A DNA stretch of 64,000 nucleotides from Vitellaria paradoxa (Eukaryota > Streptophyta > Magnoliopsida > Ericales > Sapotaceae). Both the position numbers and the translations under genes were made by a program. Under the pieces are notes generated by a model. The model saw nothing but the letters and a program-made list of their open reading frames with translations. It made no database searches and was not told where the DNA came from. The stretch covers positions 29,538,147-29,602,146 of the forward strand of contig CM034243.1 of assembly GCA_019916065.1 (NCBI GenBank), written 5' to 3'. Below, in pieces: positions 18,905-30,977 of this stretch (position 1 is its first letter; each line of letters opens with the position of its first letter).

Positions 18905-20490
18905 TAAAAATCTTCAAGTACTACATCGAATTTGAAATTTATAATTTCATAAATATCAAAATTCTTTAGTTAAGGTGCATTGATCAAATATTAGCTTAAT
19001 TAGCAGAAATTCCTTAATTAACAGAAATATTAAAATTTCTTAATTCCTTAATTTGTCAAATATGAAGCAAATATTGAAATTTCTTAATTAACGAATATTT
19101 TCATTCTAAAATCTAATGTGAAAGTATGTTTTTCAGTTTAAAAAAAAAGGTATGCTTTCATAAAAACCAAAAACCGATTTTCCCAAGATATAATGATACA
19201 TACGTTTTCGGAAAAATCTAACAGTCATACAAATGTGTCTTAAATAAGACTTCAGCCTCTCACCAATAAGTTTCTTTCATAAAAACCAAACAGTCAATAC
19301 AAACTTCATAAAAACCAAACAGTCAATACAAATGTATACAACAACAATAGGTGTCTTTTGAAAAAAAAAAAAAAAAGAACCGTCGTACGTGTGTCTGTTG
19401 GATGAAAAAATTAAAATAAATTTAAGTTCCGCCTTTGACAAAAAAAAGAAAAAAAAAAAAGAAAAATCGAAGAATTATACAATGTATTTAGGCACTGTTT
19501 GGTGTGCTAGAAAAAAAAAAAAAAAATCTCTGAAAAACTTTAAAAATTTCTAAAAGTTATTTATTTTTTATCTCACAACACGAATTAGGAACCCTCATTT
19601 TATCTCATTTTATTTCACTTTTTATCACTCCAAACACACCATTGAAGGGAAAATTTTAATTTAATTTAAATTATAACAATTAGGCTTGGTTTGAATACGA
19701 AAAAGTTAGTTTTTAATTTTTGTTACTTTTTTCGGTCTTATATGACTTTTTTACTAAAATTTAATTTTATTCTTAAAAGTTATAATTTTTAAACAAGTCA
19801 ATCATATTTATGAAAGAAAAAAAAATTCACGTTCATTCGTTAAAAAAAAAACATTAAAAATTTTTTGCAAAGTCAAAATAAAAAAAAATATTTTTTGCAC
19901 TGTATTTTCTGCGTAAAAAATTATGCACAGTTTTTTTCTTGCACAGAAAATTTTGCCCTACAAAATTTCTACATAGAAAATTCTGCACTATGTTGTTTGC
20001 ATGGTAGTTCTCTGAAAATTTTTCGCACTGCAATTTGCTGCAATTTTTTGTTCTGCTTAGCATTTTCTGCACAGTGTAAATCCAACACTGTTTTTATTTT
20101 TATTTATTTATTTTTTTTTTACAATTTTTTGCAAAATTTTTCTGCACAACTTTATTGGATAAACAGTAAGTAAAAAATAAAAATATTAAAAAATAATATA
20201 TATATATATATATATATATATTCTAAACTGTATTGTTTGGGCCGATTTTTTTACATTTATATTTTTTAATATATTTTGCACTATATTGTGTTTAAAATAT
20301 ACTTTTTTTAATATATATGTTTATACTTTTCTAAATAAGATTATGGTCTGTGTCCCAAAATTTGAGATAGTAGCGAACTTACTATCACTATTGTATGCTT
20401 CTCCACACTTGTGAGTCATGGGGAGAAGCCCAAAAAATTTAATGAAATTGATTTCAAACGTTAGAAAAAAAAAGGAAAAAAAAAAGAAAA
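18905..20490. other. Spacer with a 150-bp MITE (19491-19640) and a 2.4 kb deletion point
   Basis: The mini-element runs from GGCACTGTTTGGTGTG to CACTCCAAACACACC. Two 28-bp direct copies of a CCAAACAGTCAATACAAA-type motif lie at about 19270-19332. Near 19858 the sequence jumps, relative to the second copy, from the equivalent of 24190 to that of 26625. This marks an internal deletion of about 2.4 kb. No gene is seen. Confidence 0.55.
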
Positions 20491-22419
20491 ACATGTTTTT
20501 ATCTCAATGCATTGAACCTTGCAAAGGTTCTTCGTGAAGAAACTCTTAATCTTTCTGAGGAAGAAACAAATTTTTAAACTATTGTTGCAGTCGATGGATA
20601 GAAGCATTTTGATCTTCTGTGCAAGAATTACATTCTCAATGGACTAGACAATGTGTTATATAATGCGTATAGTTAAATTCAATTTACTAAGTAACTATGG
20701 GAATCTATGCATAAAAAAGATACAAAATAGATGATGCTTGGATGAAGAAATTCATTGTAGGCAAATTCCTAGACTATAAGATGATTGCTTCCAAAGATAT
20801 GATGACCCAAGTTCAAAATCTTCAATTCATCATACATGATATTTATGCCGAAGGAATGTTACTATGTGAATCTTTTCAAATGGTTGCAATCATTGAAAAT
20901 TTGCCACCAATATGGAAAGATTTCAAGAACTATCTCGAGCACAAGAGGAAGAAAATGACATTTGAAGATTTGATTGTTCGATTCAGAATTGAGGCAAATA
21001 ATCGATTATTTGAAGAAAAAAAAAATAGACATCATTCCTTAGAATTTAAGACACATGAGGTGGAAGAAGACTTAAGACCATATAAGAAAAGAAAGTTTGA
21101 TGAACAAGGGGCCAAGAACAACATTACCAAAAAGTTCAAAGACACGTGTTTTGTGTGCAACAAACTTGGTCGCTATACTAAGGATTGTCGCAACTGAAAG
21201 GCACAAGGAAATGTTAAGAGAAAAAACATTAAGCCAATGTGACCGAAGTAGATAAGTTAGCGTCAAATATTTTTGAAATGAGCTTCTTTGTAGTTCTCTC
21301 TAAAACAAACTTGGTATCAAATACCAAATCATTGTGGAATGACATAGTAGCTACTCATCATATCTATTTCGATAAGAGCATGTTCTTTACCTGTAAGTCA
21401 ACTAATGGATAACAACTTTACATGGAAAATTCATCCACTTCCAAAGTTGAGAAGAAGGGCAAAGCTGTTTTAGAGATGCCTTATGGAAAAGAGCTAATTC
21501 TCAACAATGTGATGTATATACTATAAATTAAAAAGAGTCTTATGTCTAGGTCTTTGTAAAGTCAAAACAAATTTAGATTAGTTTTTAAGTCTAACAAGTT
21601 TGTACTCATGAAGGATGGGATTTACCTGGAGAAAGGATATATAAGTGAATGGCTCTTTAAAATAAATGTAATACCTATTGCTTCATCAATTAATAAGGAC
21701 ACATCTTTTGCTTATATATATGTTTGAGTCTTCTTATACATGGCATAGTAGATTAGATCATGTTAACTTTCATTTTATATACAAATTAATGAGTTTAGAC
21801 TTAGTACCTAAATTCATTATAGACCTCATGTCATAAATGTTAAAGATGTGTTGAAACAAAATTAAGAAGAGCCCCTTTTTCATATAATTAAAAGAAGTTT
21901 GGAATATCTAGAATTGATGCATGTTTATATTTGTGATTTAAAGTATGTTCAAACTAGATGAGAAAAATAATATTTTATCACTTTTATAAATGATTGCACA
22001 AGATATTGTTGTGTATTTTCTTAAGAGCAAAGATGAGGTTGTGGATATGATTATCTAATATTGGCAAAAAGATTAAGATGCTAAGAAGTGATAAAGATGC
22101 TAAGAAGTGATAAAGATGGTAAATGTGATTCACTATTTGCATAAATTTGTGCTGAACATTATATTATTCATCAAACTATTGCATCTTACCTACCTTAATC
22201 AAATGACAATGCCAAAAGAAAAAAATAAAACATTAAAAGAGATCATGCATGACATGTTAATTAGTTTTGGTTTTACTCAAAATTTGCGAGGAAAGCAATA
22301 TTATTTGCTAATCATATACTAAATAAGTTAGCCCACAAGAAGAAAAACAAAACCCCGAATGAAGCGTGGAAAGGTGGAAAACCTTCTTACAAATACTTTA
22401 TAGTGTAAGGGCGTATAGT
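20491..22419 (+). mobile_element. Ty1-copia retrotransposon remnant, first copy
   Basis: A decayed Gag (UBN2-type) with a GKFLDYKM-like segment and ENLPPIWKDFKNYLEHKRK (ORF 20742-21197) is followed by a degenerate zinc knuckle (about 21147-21188). There the usual His is Arg, reading CFVCNKLGRYTKDC. A pre-integrase motif, HSRLDH-like, lies near 21740. Many stops and frameshifts interrupt it, and no LTRs are visible. It ends abruptly at 22419 where the duplicated block restarts. Confidence 0.75.
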
Positions 22420-24189
22420 TACTAGATTAACTGATATTATAATATTTTTAGTAAATATTATAATTATATTATAATTAATATATTTTATATTTACTAGATT
22501 AACTGATATAATATTTATATTTTACTTAATTATTTTTAATAAATAATATAATTAAATTAATAGAAAATATATTTATTAAATTTAATTAATTTTTTAAAAA
22601 CTAATAAAATTGAATATTCTATGAAAATAAAAAATTAGTAATTATAAACAAAATTGTATTTTCAAACGTAATTTCAATTTTCATTTCAGAAAATGAAAAC
22701 AGCAACAGAAAACAAAATACATAAAAATATAGGCTGGATTTGGAGTGTTAGAAAACTCAAAAAAGCTCTATAAAACTCCAATAATCTCTATAACTCACTA
22801 CAATTCTCTATCATACTTTTACTTTTCCCGCCTTTACTAATTTCAAAAAATTTTAATATTTCATTAAAAAAATAGAAAATTCGTAACAAGATTCATTGAG
22901 TGCAAAATTTATTCTTTCATAATCATAATCTTCATGTTGATTAATTAAAACATTAAATTAAAACAACGGAAGTATTAATTAAAACATTAAATTATCCTCC
23001 CATTTTTTAAAAGCACATTAAATGAATGAGAATATTTTTATAAATTCACGGGCTTTAAAGAGTTCCTTCTTTTACTGAGACCTGTTTGATGGCACTAAAA
23101 GTCACAAAAACTTACTAATTTTAACTAATTTTTATATTTTTTTAAATTGAATTTCTCCACATATTACCTTTATGTCATATATTTTTACTTTTATTGTACT
23201 TTTTGGGCTAATTTTTTGTCAACCAAACACCCCCTAAAAATCTTCAAGTACTACATCGAATTTGAAATTTATAATTTCATAAATATCAAAATTCTTTAGT
23301 TAAGGTGCATTGATCAAATATTAGCTTAATTAGCAGAAATTCCTTAATTAACAGAAATATTAAAATTTCTTAATTCCTTAATTTGTCAAACATGAAGCAA
23401 ATATTGAAATTTCTTAATTAACGAATATTTTCAATCTAAAATCTAATGTGAAAGTATGTTTTTCAGTTTAAAAAAAAAGGTATGCTTTCATAAAAATCAA
23501 AAACCGATTTTCCCAATATATAATGATACATGCGTTTTCGGAAAAATCTAACAGTCATACAAATGTGTGTTAAATAAGACTTGAGCCTCTCACCAATAAG
23601 TTTCTTTCATAAAAACCAAACAGTCAATACAAATTTCATAAAAACCAAACAGTCAATACAAATGTATACAACAACAATAGGTGTCTTTTGAAAAAAAAAA
23701 AAAAAAAAAGAACCGTCGTACGTGTGTCTGTTGGATGAAAAAATTAAAATAAATTTAAGTTCGGCCTTTGACAAAAAAAAAAAGAAAAATCGAAGAATTA
23801 TACAAATGTGTTTAGGCATTATTTGGTGTGCTAGAAAACAAAAAAAAAAAATCTCTGAAAAATTTTAAAAATTTCTAAAAGTTATTCATTTTTTATCTCA
23901 TGGCACAAATTAGGAACCCTCACTTTATCTCATTTTATTTCACTTGTTATCACTCCAAACACACCATTGAAGGGAAAATTTTAATTTAATTTAAATTATA
24001 ACAATTAGGCTTGGTTTGAATACGAAAAAGTTAAGTTTTTAATTTTTGTTACTTTTTTTGGTCTTATATGACTTTTTTACTAAAATTTAATTTTATTCTT
24101 AAAAGTTATAATTTTTAAACATGTTAATCATATTTATGAAAGAAAAAAGAAAAATTCACGTTCATTCGTTAAAAAAAAAATTAAAAATT

Positions 24190-25033
24190 AGTTTTTTTTT
24201 TTTTTTTAACTTTTACCTAAATTAACATAAATAGTTTTTATTTTTTTTTTACAAATGTGATTCACCCAAAAAATTTATAACTTCTAAAAAAAAATAAGTT
24301 ATATTGAAAACTGAATAAAAATAAAAAAATAAAAACAAATTTAATTTTGAGAACCATATGAAGCCTTAATTGACAGAGGCTATGGAAGTATTACTCCGAA
24401 GGGAACATGTCCACCTAAAAAAAAATTATGCTATTAATTTTTTATTTTTTATTAATATCATCTTACATGTTTAATTGTACCCACCCAAGAAAAGAAAAAA
24501 TTAACTCAATGCCAATTGTGCCCATCTAAAAAGAAAAAAAATTAACCTAATACCAATTATACCCACTAACGAAAAAAATAAATTTTATTCCAATACAATT
24601 GTACCTAATCTATCAAATATAATTAAAAAATATCTAACCTCACTTTAACTCTTTTCTATCTCTATCTCCTCTTTCTAACTACAGTCAAGCCCTTTTTTTT
24701 TATTCCTCCAATATAACCCTATCAACTGTTTATGTGTCTTATAATTTGTACCCATTAGCGGCGTACTCAAGATTTGAAATTTACTTGTACTGAATAAAAG
24801 ATTTAAAGATAAAGTGGATTAGATTACAAAAATTGAAACTAGATATAAGTTAAATAAAATATTTAAAGGCAAAATAAACTAGATTATAAAAATTTCAAAC
24901 GGACCAAATTTAAAAAAAATGATATTTTTTAAATTTAAAAAAAAAATTAGACCAAAGTACCCGAGGGACAGTTCATGCATGAGTCCACTTGTGGTCCTCA
25001 CCCAAAAATCATTTTTTAGTTCCAACCCTTTTA
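24190..25033. other. Spacer, no gene seen
   Basis: A/T-rich spacer present in unit 2 at about 47030-47875. It has oligo-A and oligo-T tracts and pyrimidine-rich stretches, with no coding or RNA signal. Confidence 0.6.
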
Positions 25034-25540
25034 GGCTGCATTTGGTGCAACAAAAGTTGCTAAAAATCTCTATAAAATTTTACACATTCCCGCCTTCTTA
25101 AAATTCAAAAAACGTTCAATATCTTTCCAAAAAAAGTCAATAACTAGAATTTGGTTAATCAAATAGCAAAAATTTTTTCGTCATTCTCACTATGGTCTCC
25201 TAAGCTACCAAATGACACCCACTTTGACTATTTTTTTTGTGGCGCTTTTAAAAACGTTCCAACGGATTGTAAAAACATTTCCGACGGAATCATGCGGCCA
25301 ATTTTCGTTCAAACGGTTTCTATAATCCGCTAGAAACCGTTTGGATAGATTGTACTGTAAAGAAGTCATAACTGCCTAATTTTTTGAATTCGTCCAAACG
25401 GAAATTCAGTCCGTCAAAACGAAATTTTACTAGTCATTTCCAAAAAATGTGGTTTGAGCTATATGCATCAAACGAAAAAAGTTTTTTTAAACCACGTTTT
25501 ATCTCATTTTATTTCATTATTTGGTGCGCCAAACGCAACC
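25034..25540. mobile_element. Tourist-like MITE with TTA target duplication
   Basis: The left end GGCTGCATTTGGTGCAAC and right end GGTGCGCCAAACGCAACC are inverted repeats, flanked by TTA at 25031-25033 and 25541-25543. Unit 2 has it at 47876-48370. The last ~60 bp recur in the neighbouring tandem repeat. Confidence 0.7.
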
Positions 25541-26360
25541 TTAATTGACAAAAAGATATAAGTACTTGGACAACTAGTGTGTGCAATAATGAGTTAGTTA
25601 GCAGAAGTCTCGTGATCAATCAATTGTATTCATTTTGTTCAAATTTTTTTCCCTGATTACTATTTTTTATTCTATTTTAATTGTGATTCAAACCACATTT
25701 TATCTTATTTTATCTCTTTTTTGGTGCACCAGATGCAGCCTTAATTGACTAAAAGATAGAAGTACTTGGACAACTAGTGTGTGCAATAATGAGTTAGTTA
25801 GCAGAAGTCTGAAAAGCAATATTTAATACTAGTTGCGATCAATCAATTGTATTCATTTTGTTCAGATTTTTTCCTGATTACTATTTTTTATTTTATTTTA
25901 ATTGTGATTCAAACCACATTTTATCTCATTTTATCTCATTTTTTGGCGCGCTAAACGCAGCATTAATTGACAAAAAGATATAAATACTTGGACAACTAGT
26001 GTGTGCAATAATGAGTTAGTTGGCAGAAGTCTAAAAACCAATATTAATACTAGTCGCGATCAATCAATTGTATTCATTTTGTTCAAATTTTTTTCCTGAT
26101 TACTATTTTTTATTTTATTTTAATTGTGATTCAAACCACGTTTTATCTCATTTTATCTCATTTTTTGGTGGGTCAAACGCAGCCTTAATTGACAAAAAGA
26201 TATAAGTACTTGGACAACTAGTGTGTGCAATAATGAGTTAGTTGGCCGAAGGTCTGAAAAATAATATTTAATACTAGTCGCCATCAATCAATTGTATTCA
26301 TTTTGTTCAGATTTTGTTTTCCTAATTACTATTTTTTGTTTTACTTTAATTGTGGCACAA
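25541..26360. repeat. Four-copy tandem repeat (~200-222 bp) built from MITE 3' end plus flank
   Basis: Units start TTAATTGACAAAAAGATA at 25541, 25741, 25963 and 26185. Each contains ACTTGGACAACTAGTGTGTG, TCAATTGTATTCATTTTG and, in the first three, a terminal TTTTATCTC...CGCAGCC segment that matches the right end of the adjacent MITE. The last unit lacks that segment. Unit 2 has the same array at 48371-49180. Confidence 0.85.
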
Positions 26361-27264
26361 TAAATACGAACATTTTAGAAATTACAATTTTAAGATAAAT
26401 TTTTTAATTCATTATATGTGAATTGTGTTTATTGATTTGGATAAATTTCTTGCACTAATTTTTTATCCAAAAATTTTTTCTATGCTCTTACCGTGATTTT
26501 TTTGCCTTGTTAAGCAATTTTCTGTACATTATTGTTCTGAATTATAATTGTCTGTCCATTATTTTACTGCACAGAAGAATAAGGTACTAATAAAATTTCT
26601 ACACAATCTAAAACTGCACAGAAAATTTTTTGCCAAGTCAAAATTTGCACAAAATATTTTTTGCACTGTATTTTCTGCGTAAAAAATTATGCACAGTTTT
26701 TTTCTTGGACAGAAAATTTTGCCCTACAAAATTTCTACATAGAAAATTCTGCACTATGTTGTTTGCATGGTAGTTTTCTGAAAATTTTTCGCACTGCAAT
26801 TTGCTGCAATTTTTGTTCTGCTTAGCATTTTCTGCACAGTGTAAATCCAACACTGTTTTTATTTTATTTATTTATTTTTTTTTTTTTACAATTTTTTGCA
26901 AAATTTTTCTGCACAACTTTATTGGATAAACAGTATGTAAAAAATAAAAATATTAAAAAATAATATATATATATATATTCTAAACTGTATTGTTTGGGCC
27001 GATTTTTTTACATTTATATTTTTTAATATATTTTGCACTATATTGTGTTTAAAATATACTTTTTTTAATATATATGTTTATACTTTTCTAAATAAGATTA
27101 TGGTCTGTGTCCCAAAATTTGAGATAGTAGCGAACTTACTATCACTATTGTATGCTTCTCCACACTTGTGAGTCATGGAGAGAAGCCCAAAAACTTTAAT
27201 GAAATTGATTTCAAACGTTAGAAAAAAAAAGAAAAGAAAAAAAAGAAAAACATGTTTTTATCTC
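26361..27264. other. Low-complexity spacer upstream of copia remnant
   Basis: T-rich stretch with many short CTGCACAGAAAATTTTG-like motifs, partly inverted (about 26560-26850), and an (AT)n run near 26963. ORFs in either direction here follow the biased composition. It may include a decayed LTR, but I cannot define ends. Confidence 0.45.
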
Positions 27265-29395
27265 AATGCATTGAACCTTGCAAAGGTTCTTCGTGAAGAA
27301 ACTCTTAATCTTTCGGAGGAAGAAACAAATCTTTAAACTATTGTTGCAGTCGATGCATAGAAGCATTTTAATCTTCTGTGCTAGAATTACATTCTCAATG
27401 GACTAGACAATGTGTTATATAATGCGTATAGTTAAATTCAATTTACTAAGTAACTATGGAAATCTTTGGATAAAAAGATACAAAATAGATGATGCTTGGA
27501 TGAAGAAATTCATTGTAGGCAAATTCCTAGACTATAAGATGATTGCTTCCAAAGATATGATGACCCAAGTTCAAGATCTTCAAATCATCATACATGATAT
27601 CTATGCCGAAGGAATGTTACTATGTGAATCTTTTCAAATGGTTGCAATCATTGAAAATTTGCCACCAATATGGAAAGATTTCAAGAACTATCTTGAGCAC
27701 AAGAGGAAGAAAATGACATTTGAAGATTTGATTGTTCGATTCAGAATTGAGGCAAATAATCAATTATTTGAAGAAAAAAAAACAGACATCATTCCTTAGA
27801 ATTTAAGACACATGAGGTGGAAGAAGACTTAAGACCATATAAGAAAAGAAAGTTTGATGAACAAGGGGCCAAGAACAACATTGCCAAAAAGTTCAAAGAC
27901 ACGTGTTTTGTGTGCAACAAACTTGGTTGCTATGCTAAGGATTGTCACAACTGAAAGGCACAAGGAAATGTTAAGAGAAAAAACATTAAGCCAATTGTGA
28001 CCGAAGTGGATAAGTTAGCATCAAATATTTTTGAAATGAGCTTCTTTTTAGTTCTCTCTGAAACAAACTTGGTATCAAATACCAAATCATTGTGGAATGA
28101 CACAGTAGCTACTCATCATATCTATTTCGATAAGAGCATGTTCTTTACCTGTGAGTCAACTAATGGATAACAACTTTACATGAAAAATTCATCCACTTCC
28201 AAAGTTGAGAAGAAGGGCAAGGTTGTTTTAGAGATGCCTTCTGGAAAAGAGCTAATTCTCAACAATGTGATGTATATGCTATAAATTAAAAAGAGTCTTA
28301 TGTCTAGGTCTTTGTAAAGTCAAAACAAATTTAGATTAGTTTTTAAGTCTAACAAGTTTGTACTCATGAAGGATGGGATTTACCTGGAGAAAGGATATAT
28401 AAGTGAATGGCTCTTTAAAATAAATGTAATACCTATTGCTTCATCAATTAATAAGGACACATCTTTTGCTTATATATATGTTGAGTCTTCTTATACATGG
28501 CATAGTAGATTAGATCATGTTAATTTTCATTTTATATACAAATTAATGAGTTTAGACTTAGTACTTAAATTCATTATAGACCTCATGTCATAAATGTTAA
28601 AGATGTGTTGAAACAAAATTAAGAATAGCCCTTTTCATATAATTAAAAGAAGTTTGGAATATCTAGAATTGATGCATGTTTATATTTGTGTTTTAAAGTA
28701 TGTTCAAACTAGATGAGAAAAATAATATTTTATCACTTTTATAAATGATTGCACAAGATATTGTTGTGTATTTTCTTAGGAGCAAAGATGAGGTTGTGGA
28801 TATGATTATCTAATATTGGCAAAAGATTAAGATGCTAAGAAGTGATAAAGATGGTAAATGTGATTCACTATTTGCATAAATTTGTGCTGAACATTATATT
28901 ATTCATCAAACTATAGCATCTTACCTACCTTAATCAAATGACAATGCCAAAAGAAAAAAATAAAACTTTAAAAGAGATCATGCATGACATGTTAATTAGT
29001 TTTGGTTTTACTCAAAATTTGCGAGGAAAGCAATATTATTTGCTAATCATATACTAAATAAGTTAGCCCACAAGAAGAAAAACAAAACCCCGAATGAAGC
29101 GTGGAAAGGTGGAAAACCTTCTTACAAATACTTTATAGTGTAAGGGCGTATAGCCAAATAATTGTTCCTATTCCTAAAAAGGTCAAAATATGACCCAATT
29201 ATTGACTGTATATTTATTGAATATGCATCCAATAGCAGGGCATGTAGGTTTCTTACTTATAAATATGATATTTCAAATATCAATGTCAATATGATCACTG
29301 AATTTAGAAATGTATAATTTTTCAAAGATATTTTTCAAAGAAAAATATCTTTATTTATTTTTTGTTTCCTGAGCGCATCGAAACATCCATGACGT
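27265..29395 (+). mobile_element. Ty1-copia retrotransposon remnant, second copy
   Basis: Same order as the first remnant: Gag (ORF 27410-27799), a degenerate knuckle CFVCNKLGCYAKDC, a pre-integrase WHSRLDH motif (within 28366-28593), and then a stretch absent from the first copy. That stretch reads KRVK...DCIFIEYASNSRA-like, the copia motif between integrase and reverse transcriptase (about 29150-29290). It has stops throughout, and no LTR or primer site is seen. Confidence 0.75.
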
Positions 29396-29725
29396 CATAT
29401 AATGAAATGAATACCTCTCTCTTTATTTGGTATATAAATATTTGGGTATAACATATAAAGGTAAAAATGCAATTCACTTCTAACTTCATTGGGCTTGTTC
29501 CGATAAATTGTGACTACGCGTGCAGTGTAATTTTAATGTTAAAGGTGTTGATCCAAATTTGAAAGAACCTTGGATACTAATTGTAATTGGTAATTTGATT
29601 TTATTTTATTTTTTTCATTTCTGATTTGAGAGGAGAGAGAAAATGGGCTTTACAGGAGTGATGGAGTGACTATTTATGGAATATTTTACGTGTATAATCC
29701 AACCTATTCTCGTCAGGTCTCAACG

Positions 29726-29900
29726 TTGAATAATAATAATAATAATAACTTTTTTTTTTTGTGACAAGTGAAACATGCCCAGCCCTTCATTAAGGGCAAC
29801 ACGTCACAAGCCAACCCCAACAATCCTACCTACAACAGGTTTCGAACTCTCAGCCTCCTAAACAAAAAGTTGGTACCGTGAACTAGGCCAAGACGTCTTA
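29726..29900 (-). mobile_element. tRNA-derived SINE
   Basis: On the minus strand a box A (TGGCCTAGTTCACGG) is followed about 40 nt later by a box B (GAGTTCGAAACC), a GC-richer body and an A-tract plus TTATT tail. GTTGAG recurs on both sides as a likely target duplication. Unit 2 copy at 52533-52706. Confidence 0.65.
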
Positions 29901-30071
29901 CTCAACAATTGGACAATATACACATCTTTTGCATTGTTAATAAGCTCCCCATTTGATAGCTTTTTATTTTTTTTATTTATATTCTAAAATTTTGTAAATT
30001 AATAATAGAACTATTTGTTAAATTTGTTTATAATTTTTTGATCCAAAAAAAATTTTTTAAAAATTAAGAGA

Positions 30072-30171
30072 NNNNNNNNNNNNNNNNNNNNNNNNNNNNN
30101 NNNNNNNNNNNNNNNNNNNNNNNNNNNNNNNNNNNNNNNNNNNNNNNNNNNNNNNNNNNNNNNNNNNNNNN
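30072..30171. other. Assembly gap (100 N)
   Basis: Exactly 100 Ns. The flanks align to 52876 and 56874 in unit 2, so about 4.0 kb is probably missing, including the long palindrome of unit 2. Confidence 0.95.
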
Positions 30172-30182
30172 TTTAATTTAAC

Positions 30183-30322
30183 TGACGTTTGGAACCCTAT
30201 TTTTCCCCCCCCTTTTTTTTTGCCAAAGTTGCAATCTCAAAATTGATAAAATTGTAAAAAGTTAAAAATAATTGATAAAAGTCAAATTTTTTTTTGTATT
30301 TTTTTGAACTCCAAACGTTACC
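30183..30322. mobile_element. Short MITE with ACGTTTGG inverted ends
   Basis: Left GACGTTTGGAACCC and right GAACTCCAAACGTTACC are inverted. The interior is T/A-rich with a pyrimidine run. Unit 2 copy at 56883-57028. Confidence 0.5.
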
Positions 30323-30525
30323 AGTTACTCCATTTGGCAAAAACAAAAAAAAAAAAAAAAAAACAAAAATACTATGTGTCCTTTACGCACACCAAACGTG
30401 TGATATTCTTCATTAATATTTTTTAAAATGAAACTAGATTAAACATGCAAGGAACAAGTGCTAAGATTTAAAATATAAGGAGTAAAATTAGATTGGGAAT
30501 AAAGTACATATATGCTAAGTGTAAT

Positions 30526-30977
30526 TGTTACGATCCCATGAGCATAAATCATATGAGTTATATTTGTTTCACATCAGTAGTATGAAATGGTAATGCGGTG
30601 CTTATATATCTTGAACTCTATCCCTTTAACAACTAGTTTTTAGAAGTAAGTTCTCCTAAAGCATATAACAAATGGTATCAAAACATGCACCACCTCTCCC
30701 ATCCACTACAATACAGGAGGTGACACCAACAAAGCAGTATTAGCTCGGCAACGTCGACATTGTGCCTAAATTATAATGCAAAATCTGCCTATGTGATTGC
30801 AGAGCCTAGTGGAATGTAACGATTCCGGAGGTATGCAGACTGTAGTGCAAAGTAGAAGTACGAAGCGTAATAAAAAGTTATGATCTCGTAGGCATATAAA
30901 GGTCATACTAATAATGTGAGAATTTCCTCCCCTTCACCCCAAATTTTTAAGAGTAACTTCTCTAAACATATATAACA
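30526..30977 (+). mobile_element. TRIM-like miniature LTR retrotransposon
   Basis: The left LTR (30526-30670) starts TGTTACGATCCCATGAG and ends ATATAACA. It is followed by TGGTATCAAAACATGC, a slightly decayed tRNA-Met primer site. A diverged right LTR (about 30877-30977, GTTATGATCTCGTAGG ... TATATAACA) follows a ~200 bp interior without coding capacity. TAAT-type sequence flanks both ends. Unit 2 copy at 57256-57727. Confidence 0.6.

Larger units (their letters stand above)
22440..29143. repeat. Second copy of an internal tandem duplication in unit 1
   Basis: This block repeats about 18135-22419 (AT-rich tail, MITE, spacer, copia remnant), but retains about 2.4 kb (24190-26625) missing from the first copy. 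Unit 2 has only one copy, collinear with this fuller version. The junction at 22419 falls inside the copia remnant. Confidence 0.85.

Noticed and set aside
19854..20173. Overlapping ORFs on both strands around 19.85-20.17 kb
   Set aside because: They are produced by repeated CTGCACAGAAAATTTTG-like motifs, with low-complexity composition and no domain.
25541..26360. CRISPR-like or rRNA spacer repeat
   Set aside because: The units are ~200 bp, nearly identical over their full length and derived partly from a MITE end. There are no unique spacers and the host is a plant.
30671..30690. Second pararetroviral primer binding site
   Set aside because: TGGTATCAAAACATGC follows a short LTR-like repeat with TG...CA ends and no viral genes. 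A TRIM explains it better.
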